Shown piece after piece: positions 22,421 through 34,094 of a stretch of DNA of 64,000 bases. A program made the position numbers and the translations under genes. Origin of the DNA: Heligmosomoides polygyrus polygyrus (Eukaryota; Nematoda; Chromadorea; Rhabditida; Heligmosomidae); the NCBI GenBank assembly GCA_947396885.1, contig OX377202.1, positions 85,912,408 to 85,976,407 on the forward strand, read 5' to 3'. Below the pieces are notes generated by a model. That model was not told the origin of the DNA. It was given only the letters and a program-made list of their open reading frames with translations, and made no database searches. Numbering within the stretch: position 1 is the stretch's first letter; each line of letters begins with the position of its first letter.

Positions 22421-25400
22421 CCACGGATCTCCCTCGATAGAGAGCCTTCGGGCTCTCTTGTTAAGAGGGATCTCGGGCCGCTTGTCGCAGGGCCACGTGG
22501 CGCGTCCCCGGGTGGTGGATAGGGGAATTAAACGCGAACCAAATGCGACCGTGTACTGCCCAGAGACGCAGGTGGGATGCAGGGGATGGACTCCTTGCTC
22601 CTGCTGTGTCGGGTCGATGCGTTCCTTGTGCGTGGGAGCGGCATGTTCGTGCACAGTGTGCGTGGATGTGTCCGTGACTGTGCGGATTGTAACTGTGTCG
22701 GCTCGGCCAAAAGCTTGCACTCGGTAGACTGGGAGTACATGTAAGGCGATTCGAGGCCGCCTTAAGTCTCGCCCCTTCGGGCAGTCTGGCTGGCTGCCCG
22801 GAGTACCCCGCCCGCACGACAGAGCCTGACTAGCTACCCGTGTTGTATTCCAGTCAAACAGCAGCACTAAAGGGCCTCATTCCCCTGACCCCGAAAGAGC
22901 CCCCATTTCTGCAGCGATGGGAAGGACGAGTACGGAGAGGCTGCTAAAATCTCAGGGCCTAACCAGGCTGCGCAAACTGAGAAGGACTAGGATGACGATC
23001 TGTACTTACAACGCCCGCACGCTTGCGTCGGAAGCATCCGTCGAGGACCTGATGATGCAAGCCAGGAAGATCAAGTACGACGTCATCGGACTGACCGAGA
23101 CGAGAAGACACCACCCCCTACACGCCGCCTACGACTCCGGAGAAGAACTGTTTCTCGGAACATGCGACAGCAGGGGAGTAGGCGGCGTTGGTGTCCTCGT
23201 CAACACGCACTTGGCCATGAACATCGATTCGTACGAGTCTCTGACAAGCCGAATCGGACGTCTGCGACTGAAGCGATGTGGCTCAGTGCCAGCCTTGACT
23301 GTGTTCGTCGCGTATGCCCCAACATCCGACTACGACGACGAAGGCGTCGAGGCCTTCTACGTGGAGCTGGAGAAGTTTTATAAGGAAGATCACACCTTCT
23401 ACAAGGTGATCGTCGGCGACTTCAACGCCAAGATCGGGCCACGAAGGTCGTCGGAAGAACTTCACATTGGGAACCCACGGTTTGGAGTGGAACGAGCAAG
23501 GTGAAAGGCTGTCTGAGTTTATCATGTCGACCAAGACCATCCATGGAAACTCGCAGTTCCAAAAGCCTCCCTCCCTACGATGGACCTGGGAATCCCCCGG
23601 TGGCCAGTTCCACAACGAGATCGACCACATCATCTTCAATCGCAAGTATTGCCTGACCGATGTCTCCGTTGTCCCCAAGTTCTACACGGGATCGGACCAC
23701 CGCCTTCTTCGCGCGAGGTTCCGCTTTTCGCGTCAAGGAGAGAAGGCCGCGAAGTTCAAGAAGAGGAATCCCAGAACGACCATCAACTGGGATCTCTACA
23801 CCTCTCTTGTCGGCCTTTGGGAAGATGCCGTCATGGACAACGTCGACGAGGAATACGATCGCTTCGTGCACCATCTCCACGATAGTGCTAAGGGAGCCGA
23901 GAGCTTAAAGACCACCAAGAGACGCCTGTCTCCGGAAACTCTTGAGCTGATACGCCAGCGTGGAGCAGCACGAGCGTCAGGCAACTACCAACTGACGTCC
24001 GAGCTTGCAAAGCTATGCAGAGCGGCGATAAAGGAAGATCTCAAAGAGAGAAGGGCGGAAGTGTTGGCTGAAGCAGCAGAGGCAGGGCTGAGCATCCGCA
24101 ATGCCCGCCGGAACTTCGCCAACTTCAAGACCAAGATGACCGCTCTCCGACGTCCTGACGGAACCATCACCTCTTCCAGAAGGACCATGGAGAAAGTCAT
24201 CCACGACTTCTACTCCGATCTCTTCGATAGTCACGTCCACCTGCCCCCATGCCATCTTCCGCAGGATGGATACGTCGTCCCCTCTGTTCTCTCTTCCGAA
24301 ATCCGACACGCCTTCTCGTCGGTGAAGAAACGTACAGCACCCGGTTCTGACAGGATCAGAGCTGAACACCTGAAGAACCTCCCGCCAGCGCTCACCAACA
24401 CCTTGGCGCGGCTCTTCACACGCTACCTGTCCGAATGCAAGGTTCCATCTCAGTGGAAGACCAGCAAGACCGTTTTGCTGTACAAGAAGGGAGACGTGCA
24501 CGACATTGGCAACTATCGCCCGATCTGCCTGTTGTCCGTGGTCTACAAGCTGTTCACTCGAGTCATCCTGAATAGGATTAGTAGAACGCTGGACGAAGGA
24601 CAGCCATGCGAACAAGCAGGATTTCGGAGAGGATTCAGCACGATCGACCACATACACACCATTACGAAGCTCATCGAAGTGTCGCGAGAGTACAAGCTGC
24701 CGCTGTGCCTTACGTTCATCGACCTGAAGAAGGCATTCGACTCCGTCGAGACTGAAGCGGTCATGGAAGCCCTGTCACCCAGGGCGTTCCTACTCAGTAC
24801 ATCAGGGTCCTTCGAGAGCTGTACAGTGGATTCACGACCAAGATCTCACCATTCTACAACGACGTCGTCATTGACGTGAAGAGAGGGGTTCGACAAGGCG
24901 ATACCATATCCCCGAAGCTCTTCAGCGCCACCCTCGAAAACGTCATGCGCGAACTAGAAAGGGAAGACATGGGAGTGAAGGTCGACGGCCGGCAACTACA
25001 CCATCTTCGCTTCGCTGACGACATCGTGCTCATAACACCGAGCATCAGTCAGGTGGAATGAATGCTGGCCGACTTCGATCGTGTATGTGGAAGCGTTGGA
25101 CTGCAGCTGAATCTTACGAAGACGATGTTCATGAAGAACGGATGGGTTTCTGATGCCCCATTCTCGCTCAACGGAACGAACATCTCCGAATGCTCCAGCT
25201 ATGTGTATCTGGGTCGCGAAGTCAACATGGCCAACGACCTAGCACCAGAGCTGAGCAGGAGGAAACGAGCGGCTTGGGGAGCTTTCAAGAGCGTTGAAGA
25301 AGTCGCGAAGAAGACGAAGAACGTCCGACTCCGTGCCCACCTATTCGACTCCACTGTTCTTCCTGCCCTAACATACGCCTCAGAGACCTGGGCTATACGA

Positions 25401-25840
25401 AGGCAGGACGAACACGCGATCAGCGTCGCGCAGCGTGGAATCGAGAGGACGATGCTCGGAGTGACACGACTCACGCAAGTGAGAGAAGGCCTCCGGAGTT
25501 CCGAGCTTCGCCGACGTTCGAAGATCAGAGACGCTGTTGCATGGGCCAAGTCGTCGAAAATTAGGTGGGCCGGCCACGTAATGCGATTCGCAGACACCCG
25601 CTGGACGAGAGTCGTCACAGATTGGATTCCGCGGGATGTCAAAAGAACACCAGGACGCCCACCAACGCGTTGGTCGGACTTCTTCGTGAAAGCCCTGAAC
25701 GACCGATATGACGCTCTTCGTGTCCCTCGAGCGAGGAGGATCCATTGGACCACTCTGGCACGCGACAGGGACGAATGGAGACGCTGCTGGAGCCCGCTCG
25801 AGCAAGTCGATGATCAACGGGACCACAGGTGATACAGGTG
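22421..25840 (+). mobile_element. RTE copy B, full length, nested in Gypsy
   Basis: This 3420-bp copy is opposite to copy A, with an 11-bp duplication atcctaccccg (22410-22420 and 25841-25851). It shows the same ends as copies A and C and is about 98-99% identical to copy A by eye. With copy A it forms a 3.4-kb inverted repeat around a 585-bp spacer. Confidence 0.95.
22917..25832 (+). pseudogene. RTE copy B polyprotein, two frameshifts and a stop
   Basis: Compared with copy A, there is an extra base near 23468 (cattggga versus catcgga), a missing base near 24775 in the catggaagccctg context, and CGA to TGA at 25039-25041. The open pieces are therefore 22917-23504, 23467-24879, 24876-25041 and 25062-25832. 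Catalytic motifs ([21 protein letters not shown]) are still present but in different frames. Confidence 0.9.
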
Positions 25841-25851
25841 ATCCTACCCCG

Positions 25852-26807
25852 ACCAACGCGAAAGAGCTTCGCACGTTCCCGGGTATTGCATCGTTCCACA
25901 GAAAATTTTGCTTGGGCTTTTCGAAGCAGACAGGAAGCCTATTCAGCCTCACTTCGACGAAGGCAAAGTGGCGTTGGAAAAAGGAGCACGAAGAAGCGTT
26001 CGAACGAATGAAGCAGATGATAGCATGGGCGCCTGTACTGAAACAACCGGATGTGGAAGGTGCACGCGCGGTAAGCAGACCATTCGTCATATGCACGGAT
26101 GCATCGAGTTATGGGCTGGGCGCTGTGCTGTCACAGGAAGGCAATGATAAGAACATGCACCCAATTTTCTTCGCTTCTAAGAGTCTAAGTAAGGTTGAAC
26201 GACGGTACCATGTAACCGACCTAGAGGTGCTGGCAGTAGTTTTCCCTGTGCGCAGATTCCATATGTTCATTTATGGATTGCCCACAGTCATCATGACGGA
26301 CCACCAGCCGCTTAGAGCCCTGTTTAAGCAGACAAATGTATCGGCACGTGTTCTAGGATGGTCCTTGGAACTACAGAGGTATAGCCTGGAAAGAAGGTAT
26401 ATTAGAGGGAAAGCTAACGTGGTAGCGACGCACTGAGTAGAAGAGTCTCACCGGAAGAAGGTCTGGAGGCGTTAGACGGAGTGAGTGAGGCTGTGGTGAA
26501 CGTGATTGAGGCGGAAAGTAAATCCAGATGGCTCGGAAAGTTACGGAAAGATGCCCATTTTTCCGAATTAATAAACATGAGGTGTTTCACGAGGCGCATA
26601 GTGGTGTGTTCGCAGGACATGTTAGTGCACAGGATTATGAGAAAATTGCGGAAGGAGGTGTACTGGCCAGGAATGGTTCAGGATATAAGTAAGTGGACGC
26701 GAGAGTGCCAAAAGTGCTTTGTGCACAACCCACGCCGGGTTATGGTTCCACCCCTGCGACCAATAGTTACGACACGTCCGTATGACATCATTTGTGTCGA
26801 CGTATAA
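25852..26807 (+). pseudogene. Gypsy reverse transcriptase end, RNase H and integrase zinc-binding part
   Basis: After copy B the pol frame resumes. WRWKKEHEEAFERMK near 25970 ends the reverse transcriptase connection. RNase H follows with FVICTDASSYGLGAVLSQ (about 26083-26140), ASKSLSKVERRYHVTDLE and MTDHQPLRAL. A frameshift near 26436 precedes the integrase N-terminal region (26481-26807), with VYWPGMVQDISKW and CQKCF; the paired His residues of the usual HHCC finger are not both evident. Confidence 0.8.
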
Positions 26808-26848
26808 GAGCTTGGTCTTACGAGGCAGGGGAATAGGAACGCGGTGAC

Positions 26849-27979
26849 GTGATCGATCACTTTTCGAAATTCGCGGCTGCGTACCCAGTATTAGACAAGT
26901 CCGCAGAGACCATTGCAGGAACAGTATTCCTGAGGTGGATCGCAGAGGGATGTAGATGGCCGACTAGCATCTTGTCGGATAGAGGAGGCGAGTTCGTTAA
27001 CAAAGTTACGGAGGAAATCACCAAGATAACAGGGATTAAGCACTTGACGACGAAGGAGTATAATCCCAGAGAGAATGGCATTACAGAAAGGCTTAATGGC
27101 ACGATTGTCGCAATGTTAAGGAAATCTACGGTGGTTCCGACAGAGTGGGACACGCGATTGCCATTTTGCACGATGGCATACAATATAACCCTACATAGTG
27201 CTACGGGGAAGTGTTCTTTCTTTGTACTGCATGGAATAGACCCGGTGTTCCCGTCCGATATTATGCCTAACGGAGGTATATCGTGGTACAGCATGGATAA
27301 GGCCTTGGATGAGTATAAGACCGAAATCCTGCAAGCAGTGGCCGAGACACATGAGCGGGTGAGAGAATGCAATGAAGGGGTACGCGAGCAGATGAAAAGA
27401 GCGTATGATAGGATAAATAGTGTGGAGGAAAAGGTGTACCCGAAGGTTGGTGATAGGGTTTATGTGAGGTCCCCAAGCGAGAAGGCCAGAGAGACTCACC
27501 CAAAATTGATCTGTGAGTGGATAGGGCCATTTAGAGTTTTAGATACGAGCGAGAACTCCGCGTTATTACCCAGAGTTGGTGAAAATAGCGAACGGATTAG
27601 AGTCCCGTTCGACAGGGTGCGAGTAGTGCCTTCCACGATATCAGATGAGAGAGTGGATTCAAGGCATGTGAGAGGTAGAAGAGGAAGAAAGCCAACACCT
27701 AAGGTTTGTGAAATGACCAGTGCTCATTCCAGAGGCGTCGCTATCGTGTCGAGCACGGAAAGAGGTCACTTGCAATATACCTGTGGTGATGGATATTTCG
27801 CAAAAGTGACTCTAGCAGCCGTCAAAGGAGTAACATTTCCTGGAGCGTACGGGAGGCAGCCATTTAGCGACCTATGGACAGATGGCTTCCATCTTCGTAA
27901 GGAACGATATCACTGTGGCGCAGAAAATTCAATACCAGATGGAGCGAGCGGTTATTCTCGACATAGGAGCACAGTGTAA
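26849..27979 (+). pseudogene. Gypsy integrase core and C-terminal domain
   Basis: This 376-codon open stretch covers most of the integrase core. ILSDRGGEFVNKV carries the second Asp, and YNPRENGITERLNGT holds the Glu of the D,D35E triad. The first Asp lies before 26849 in a part now separated by a frameshift (IICVDV at 26790-26807 plus stops). A GPFRVLD-type chromatin/GPY-like domain is readable near 27525-27545. The last ~100 codons have no known domain. Confidence 0.8.
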
Positions 27980-28577
27980 CGTTTTAAGGCTCGCATACGA
28001 AGTTTGCACGAATTGGACAAAATTTTTATGTACCAGCAAGGAAGTTGCGACTCATGCACAAATCGACTCGGCAACTGCATTACGGACTTCTATCGGGTGG
28101 CATTTGAGCAGTTCAAGAAGGACTTGAAGGAGGAGAGCTACGCCGCGAGTAAGATTAAATAGGGACCTGTAGGATTCGCCGGTCCGAAAACCGCATTACT
28201 CCTCGAACGCGATGGACCGCGTGGTGGAATTACAAATCTTTAGAAAACCAAGCACAAGAAGATGTCATGAAGGAAATCGTAGATCTGGAAAGGAACCATT
28301 TGACGATGGCGGTAAATAGTGACGGCTTGGCCCCCGTCATCGCCGAAGGAGACGAATTGGAAATCCGTGAGGAAGATATGGAAAACCCTGGATGATGTCA
28401 ATGCAGGGCACTTCGCTGAGGACCAAGTAGAGTTGACCGCCAGCAACTTCGTGAGCGGCAACAGGATTTTCATGGACATGAGTTGCAGCAGCAAGAACGC
28501 TGTATTCGATGATATGCAAGAGAGCAAAAAAACTCCAGTTACCTGAATTGGAACGATCGTCGATGAGGACATCGACT
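27980..28577 (+). other. Gypsy region between integrase and 3' LTR, uncharacterised
   Basis: About 600 bp lie between integrase and the polypurine tract. Open pieces at 27882-28127 and 28319-28546 include an acidic stretch near 28340-28400 (EGDELEIREEDMEN in one frame). It could be the rest of the pol C-terminus, a decayed third frame or captured sequence. I see no envelope-type signal peptide or membrane segment. Confidence 0.35.
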
Positions 28578-28606
28578 GGAGGACGAGGGGGGGGGGAGGG
28601 GGGAGG
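28578..28606 (+). other. Polypurine tract of the Gypsy element
   Basis: A run of G and A with a single C directly precedes the right LTR. It occupies the place where plus-strand DNA synthesis of LTR retrotransposons is primed. Confidence 0.75.
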
Positions 28607-28608
28607 CG

Positions 28609-28964
28609 TGTCGGGAGCTGATGGTAGCCGCCCGCCGCTAAAGCGGAGAGCAGTGAAAGATAAAGACAAGAGGTGCTTAAATAGCGATGTGACGATCATT
28701 TTTAGGTAATTCTAGCAAATCTGCTCCAAGCAAGCCGCCATCCGCTCCCTGCACGTCTTGGCGCCAGTTCGCGAGCGCGGCCCGTGGGCTCATTTTTTCA
28801 TTATACTTCACTTCTTCTGTTCGGCCCCACCGACTGGTGGCTTCGTTTTGTTTGCTTATCGTGTCCATTTGTGAGATAAACGTTTTGTTTTGCTCATTCT
28901 TCTGTGATACCGTTGGACCGTCGGTCGGTTGCTATCTTCAACACTAGGCGTTCGGCCGTGTACA
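28609..28964 (+). repeat. Right LTR of the Gypsy element
   Basis: This 356-bp LTR matches 16835-17201. It differs by several substitutions and lacks the 14-bp segment present in the left copy. CATA follows it, matching the CATA before the left LTR. Confidence 0.9.
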
Positions 28965-28968
28965 CATA

Positions 28969-30760
28969 TTCTATACACAAAATGTACAATCTAGTAGAAC
29001 AGTCACATCCACTCTTGATATCGAGAACGCGCATGAATGAAGAATGCGAACGAGAAATTGACTGATGAAGAAAAAATTAAGTGTTAAGAAAAAACAACAA
29101 GGAGGTCGTACGCGCATGCTTTCCTGGGTCATCTCTACGTTTCGCCTTTACAGTCGGCCAGTCGCGCGCCCATTTGTTTACTGACGCGGGAGTGTGAGAG
29201 AAATTATTCACTTAAATGGGAATATCCGCTGAGGCCTTTGAACTTGACTATAGTTGGGCTCCAACTATAAATGCTGCGTGTCATCTATAGAGATTATCAG
29301 ATGATTGTCTTTATTTCAACTATCATATCAATGTGTATGGAAGATGGGACCCTCTTGAGATTGCACCGCAATCTCCATAGGGCGATTGTTTTTCCCCTTT
29401 ATGTCTCACCAGCACCTTATTTAAATTAAATCAAAATTTCCCACATTATGAAGCAGGTGCTGAGGTTTCAAGGAAATTGGCAGGGCGGTGAGGCAAGACA
29501 CCTGGTCCACCCATTTTAAGATTGCACCGAGTGGTCTGTAAATAAACCAAATCTTGATACGATTTTCTCTACGGTTATCATTCTTCTTAACAGAGAGCAA
29601 GAGCCGTATAAGGTTCATTTTCTGCAAAGTGTGCACCATTATGTACTAATTTATGGGCGCTACTCCAAGCACTCCTGCGAGCTCGGGTGCAACTTGTAAG
29701 GTATCAGCTCCAAGTGCTGCAGCTCCTGAGAAGAACTTATGTTCTAATCTGCAGGTACTTTTATACATCATCTTATTGGGTTGCCCTATTGTTTGAAATG
29801 TGGTTTTGAAGGGCATCGACAACAAAACTCCTGCGAACAAGAGTTCAGTAATTAGAAGTAAGTTCTAGTGTGCTTGGAGAATAGCGTACCAAATTTTGGA
29901 TACCCACACCCATCATGAAACCTGCTAGGCAGAAACCAGCTAGAGGAAGGTGTGAAGTTTCTGCGGAAAAAGCACATTGCTAGACACATCAATCTTCAAA
30001 GTATCTAAAGCCACTCACCTTCCCACGAAAGTAATCCTTTTGTTTCAAAGAAACTGAAATTGAACCATCCTTCCAATCCCGCTAGGTTAAAGAAGAATTA
30101 ATTGAAACACGGGAGTCAAAGGACAGCTTATGATAGCTCCTTCCACTTCCCACCCTCCCAGGCGGGAGAGTGGTAGAAGACTGATTGACGGAACCTAAGG
30201 TAACTGCCGTGGCCTAAAATATCGCTTTGTCATTGTTTTCTAGGTGCAAGGCTAATCGGGAGGAGAGTCCACTTAACATTCTTGTATGTCATAGCAGTAA
30301 TTAAAAAAAGCACGCGGGAGTATGCGGGTTGGAGGGCACTCCCTCTTGGAGTTCTTCAGTGTACAGCACAGGGTAGGAAAGTATGTTGTGGTTTCTTAAC
30401 CGCGATCCACTCAAACTCCGGGTTCAGTTGGAACATGAAACAATAGAAGGAAAACGAACAAGAAAAGCCGGTGCAATCCCAAGGAGACCACTCCATAATC
30501 AGGTGCAAGTGGTATAGGAAGTGAAGCAAATATAACGTAATATCTCACGACATACAGTCCGCTTAACCCGTGGGTCACGTTGTCATGCACGCGAGGAGGA
30601 TGGAAGTCAAGAGATGTCCTCGGAAGGACGGTGTATGCCAACCGGGTTTTCTTTGAGCCTAACCATGGGAGATTGCTGGCACACTATATACTTGGCACCA
30701 GATTGTGCATGTTTACGATATTTTGAGTGGGCAACGCGTCAGGGCATGGATAAAGATCAT
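28969..30760. other. No recognisable gene; minor repeats
   Basis: The interval has no splice-supported exons or transposon domains. Small features are a ctatagttgg/ccaactatag palindrome at 29250-29275 and the motif gagattgcaccg or aagattgcaccg at 29355 and 29518 (again at 31574). Confidence 0.4.
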
Positions 30761-30764
30761 GTGC

Positions 30765-31280
30765 CGAGCGCCGGGAATCAGAAAACGTGCTCTAGACGTC
30801 GTTCAAAGTGCGTCAGGATCGACAAGACGTGTTGAAGACGTCATCCAACGAGCGTAAGGTTTTGGAGTAAGCTGTACCAATATGAGGGGACCAGTGAAGA
30901 GAGAATCGGGAGAGCAAAGGGAGACCACTATAGGGGGAGGTGATAAGAGGACCAGCGTTTTCCCTCAATATCGTTCAACGTGCGTGGGGATTCAGAAGAC
31001 GTTCCCTAGACGTCGTCCAATGTGCGCCGGGTTTCAGAAGACTGGGTGAAGGTGGCGTCCAACGTGCGTAGGGATGCAGAAGACGTGCCGAAGACGTCTC
31101 CCACCCACATGCGTAGGGATTCAGAGTAAAGTTGGATCTTGGAAGAAGAAATCAGCATAGGGAGAACCAATAACGGAGTTTAGTAAAGTTGGGTGGCAGC
31201 AGAGGGGACCGGTAAACCAGGAAAGGGGAGCACTGGGGGTCCAGTAAGGAAGGGCCAGCTGATCCTCTCCAGTGAGGACA
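30765..31280. repeat. Degenerate composite repeat, copy 1
   Basis: Units resembling gtgcgtagggattcagaagacg followed by gacgtcgtccaac recur at irregular 40-60 bp steps between 30770 and 31130. They are followed by several accagtaa/accggtaa units to about 31260. The same two-part pattern recurs at 32230-32600. No coding function is visible. Confidence 0.5.
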
Positions 31281-31735
31281 GCCTGTTCCGTCGCTGAAGG
31301 ATTAAACAATTTAGTTATTTAAAAATGCAAACGCTCAGCGGCAAACCCTCGATTAAATTCCCGCGCTACCGAATGCGTGCGCATCTACTGATTGACCGAG
31401 AGACGATGCATAAGGGTGACCTGAGGACGCCTGGGGCGTACTTTTTGTTTTTATCGTGTTTTTGTTTCTGTCTTTGTTTTAATGTTTTTTACTGTTGGGG
31501 CTTCCTAGGGGACTATGGAGTTGGGTGGAAGGACGAGAGGCAAGACGCAAGTCCTGTTATAATGTGCAGCTTTGAGATTGCACCGAAAAGCGTGACAACA
31601 GTGCACTCCCCCTCCCCCTCCCCCACCCTCTCAACACGATTTGTACGAGGTGATAAAATCTTAAATGGCGCGTCACATTTATTCCCCTCATTCCTAATGA
31701 TTTTTGACATTCTTCTTCATTATTTCTCCTTTCAG

Positions 31736-31776
31736 AAAACGACCGATCATTGATGGAAAGAAAGGCAGTGTTTGAG
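31736..31776 (+). other. Candidate 41-bp exon
   Basis: A strong acceptor (tatttctcctttcag) and donor (gtaagc) bracket 41 bases that read NDRSLMERKAVFE in one frame, ending in phase 0. It lies upstream of the paralogue exons at 34095 and could belong to that gene, where exons also meet in phase 0. This is inference from splice signals only. Confidence 0.3.
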
Positions 31777-32229
31777 GTAAGCTCTAAATATCTCCCAGCT
31801 AACTATAGGTTTCTTTTAGCATGTGTTTCACTTGCAAAATTGGCTCCCCCTCATCTGCAATTTATTTATCTGCTTATTTATTCAAAGAGGTAATAATCTA
31901 GCCTAAACAAAGAGCACAAAGTAAAAACGGGAACACTCATGCATGCTTCAGGCATATAACTGTTGCGTTCAGTAGCCCCACAGGCAAAGACGACCCATAG
32001 AGCTCCTAGCCGTCCTGTGGGGCGCCGGAGGATCACTAAGACGGGCAAGGTAGCCCCACTAGCTAGCCCTGTATGGCTCTAATTGGCTGCCCGTCGTATT
32101 GATGGCCTTCCGGCCGTCCGGACTGATCCTTCCTTCAGTGACCAGTAAAGGAGGTCCTTCGGTTCCTGCTACCCGACTCCGAGCAGGTGTCCACGTAGGT
32201 ACTTCCTGTTACAATGCACTTGAAGGAAT

Positions 32230-32600
32230 GTGCGTTATAACGGAAGCCATTGCCGAGTGCTGGGATTCAAAAGAGGTGCCGAAGACGTCGTCCAACTGGC
32301 GTCGGGATCCAGCAGAGTAAAAGTGACCAGTAAAGGAGGTACCAGTAATAGGGTGCCAGTAATAGGTTACCAGCAACGGAAACCGGTAAAGAGCAATAAG
32401 GGGGTCAGTAAAGAAGCGGCCACTAAGGAGGAGGGGGCGAGAAAGGGGAACCAGTATTTTCTCTCACTATGGTCAACGTGTGTCGGGATTCAGAAGATGT
32501 GCCAAAGACTTCGTACCACGTGCATCCGATGAAGGAGACGTGGCATAGAATACGTGCCACTTGTGTGGGCAAGTACAAGGCGTGTCATAGACATCGTGGC
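32230..32600. repeat. Degenerate composite repeat, copy 2
   Basis: It carries the same gggattcaraagaNgtgccaaagac units as at 30.8-31.1 kb, around a core (32328-32440) of short accagtaataggg-like direct repeats of about 15-20 bp. Confidence 0.5.
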
Positions 32601-32904
32601 AACGTTGTAACTCGATCCCCATCCATACCCTGACGCGTTGCCCTCTCAACACATCGTAAACTTTGGCGATCCGTCGCTAGCCAAAGTCATTAATTCGCCA
32701 GCAATGTCCATGATTAAACTCAAAGAGAAGCCGGCTGGCTCTGTCGAAGGCATTCTTGACTTTGGTTCTCCCTCCCCCTCCCCCGTGACCGACAATGATA
32801 CTCACGAAATAACTGAATTATATAGGATTGAGCAAGATTATCACTGTATGCAATTTTAGACAATATGAAACAAGGATAAAAGCCCAGTTCGGTTAGCACA
32901 AGCA

Positions 32905-33277
32905 AACAGGAACTCCCGGACTTTATTGTGCACAAGGACTGGCCTTCGAAGTCGTCAGATTTATACCCATTGACTTCCCAGTCTGGTCAGTTATTGAGCA
33001 AAGCCTGCTCTGTCCAACATGCAAGAAGCATCCCAACAAGGTCTTGGAGCGGTATTATCACAAGAAGGATGAGACGGGTTTTTCCATCCCATATGTTTCA
33101 CGTCGTAGAGGTTATAGCGAGAAGAGAGAAACTACCACTTGGCAGACCTGGAAGCGTAGAAGCTTCACTTCTACATCGCGAAGTTTGGACTTTGTGTCTC
33201 TGAAAGCTTCCCTGTCGAAAGCGTGGAATGAAATGAGCGACGATTACCTCCGGGTGATGCGTTCCTTACTCGTCTGA
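32905..33277 (+). pseudogene. Tc1/mariner-superfamily transposase C-terminal fragment
   Basis: The fragment begins LPDFIVHKDWPSKSSDLYPL near 32910-32970, which corresponds to the WPSNSPDLNPLD block of nematode Tc-like transposases. After a frameshift it reads DFPVWSVIEQSLL, the usual DYSVWSILE continuation. It ends near 33277 with SLKASLSKAWNEMSDDYLR, the family C-terminal helix. The N-terminal half and the element ends were not found. Confidence 0.65.
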
Positions 33278-33784
33278 GGACTTGTGTTCGTAAGAAAGAC
33301 AGCCACTTCAAATGACTTAGATATGTTTTTAATAGTAAGGAAATAAGGAAGTTATCTGTTAAGTTTCGTTGTCAAATCCGCATTTGTGTTGAAGTTACAC
33401 TGTGATATCTTTGTGCGGGTAATTTTTGCGCACCCCTACAGCACATCGCGGAGTTCTAGACATTGTCATATAAATATCTAAACAAGCTATAGGTTTTCTA
33501 CAGACTTATAGAGACATAAAGACACTAGGTCGTAGTGTATCTCGGCACCTACCGAGAAAATTCCACAAAAATTAATCAGGTTCTTAAACCCGACATTGTT
33601 GTTGATGTTGCAGACAAGGCTAAAAGATTAAGCTTCCTCTCACGGTTCTGAAATATTACTTCATCAAAAATTCTATTGCGTTTATAGACTACTGCATACC
33701 AGGAAGTATTTTGTACCCCATAACAATGTTATACATACTTCCGCGACCTGTCGGAAACCTTTTTAGTTTAACGTAGGAGCTCAT

Positions 33785-33925
33785 TTTGATTTGAAGCTTT
33801 GATTGTTTTTGTTTTGATTTCGTAGATGTTCGGTTTGATTTCAAAAGCGCCAGGCTTGTTTTGAAGAAAGTCCAGTTTGACGTCAAAATATTCGTTCGAT
33901 TTGAAAATATCCGGCACTATATATG
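33785..33925 (-). repeat. Degenerate 21-bp tandem repeats, read as 7-residue units
   Basis: On the minus strand about six 21-bp units with the core TTTGAAATCAAACCGAAC follow each other, giving the peptide pattern FDVKLDF / FEIKPNI / YEIKTKT. The unit is related to the 21-bp unit of the foldback repeat at 44244-44452 (TTTTCGAAATCAAATTCAAC). No start or splice context makes it a clear gene. Confidence 0.45.
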
Positions 33926-34094
33926 AAAGAAGGGTCGACTGACTATTCAACTAATATACAAGGCCAAGGATTTTACACTTTCCTCCTATAATGAACTCGA
34001 GATCAGACAAAAACTCGATATATTTCAACAACAAAAATCTAACTACGCGGGATATTCTCTTAGTTGTAGTCTCCTTGAAACTCAGTATGTTTAG

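Larger units (their letters stand above)
16835..28964 (+). mobile_element. Gypsy-type LTR retrotransposon with two nested RTE insertions
   Basis: Two related LTRs (16835-17201 and 28609-28964), each starting TGTCGGGAG and ending GTACA, flank the element, and CATA duplicates at 16831-16834 and 28965-28968. Without the nested RTEs the element is about 5.3 kb. Domains follow the Gypsy order: protease, reverse transcriptase, RNase H, integrase. There is no gag-like frame between the left LTR and the protease, so the element is deleted or non-autonomous. Indels, stops and the two insertions make it dead. LTR differences, including a 14-bp indel, show an insertion of some age. Confidence 0.9.

Noticed and set aside
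31325..31753. 142-codon open frame with a Phe/Cys-rich hydrophobic stretch
   Set aside because: The hydrophobic segment comes from a T-rich tract, and a strong splice acceptor lies near its end; it is better read as intron before a small exon.
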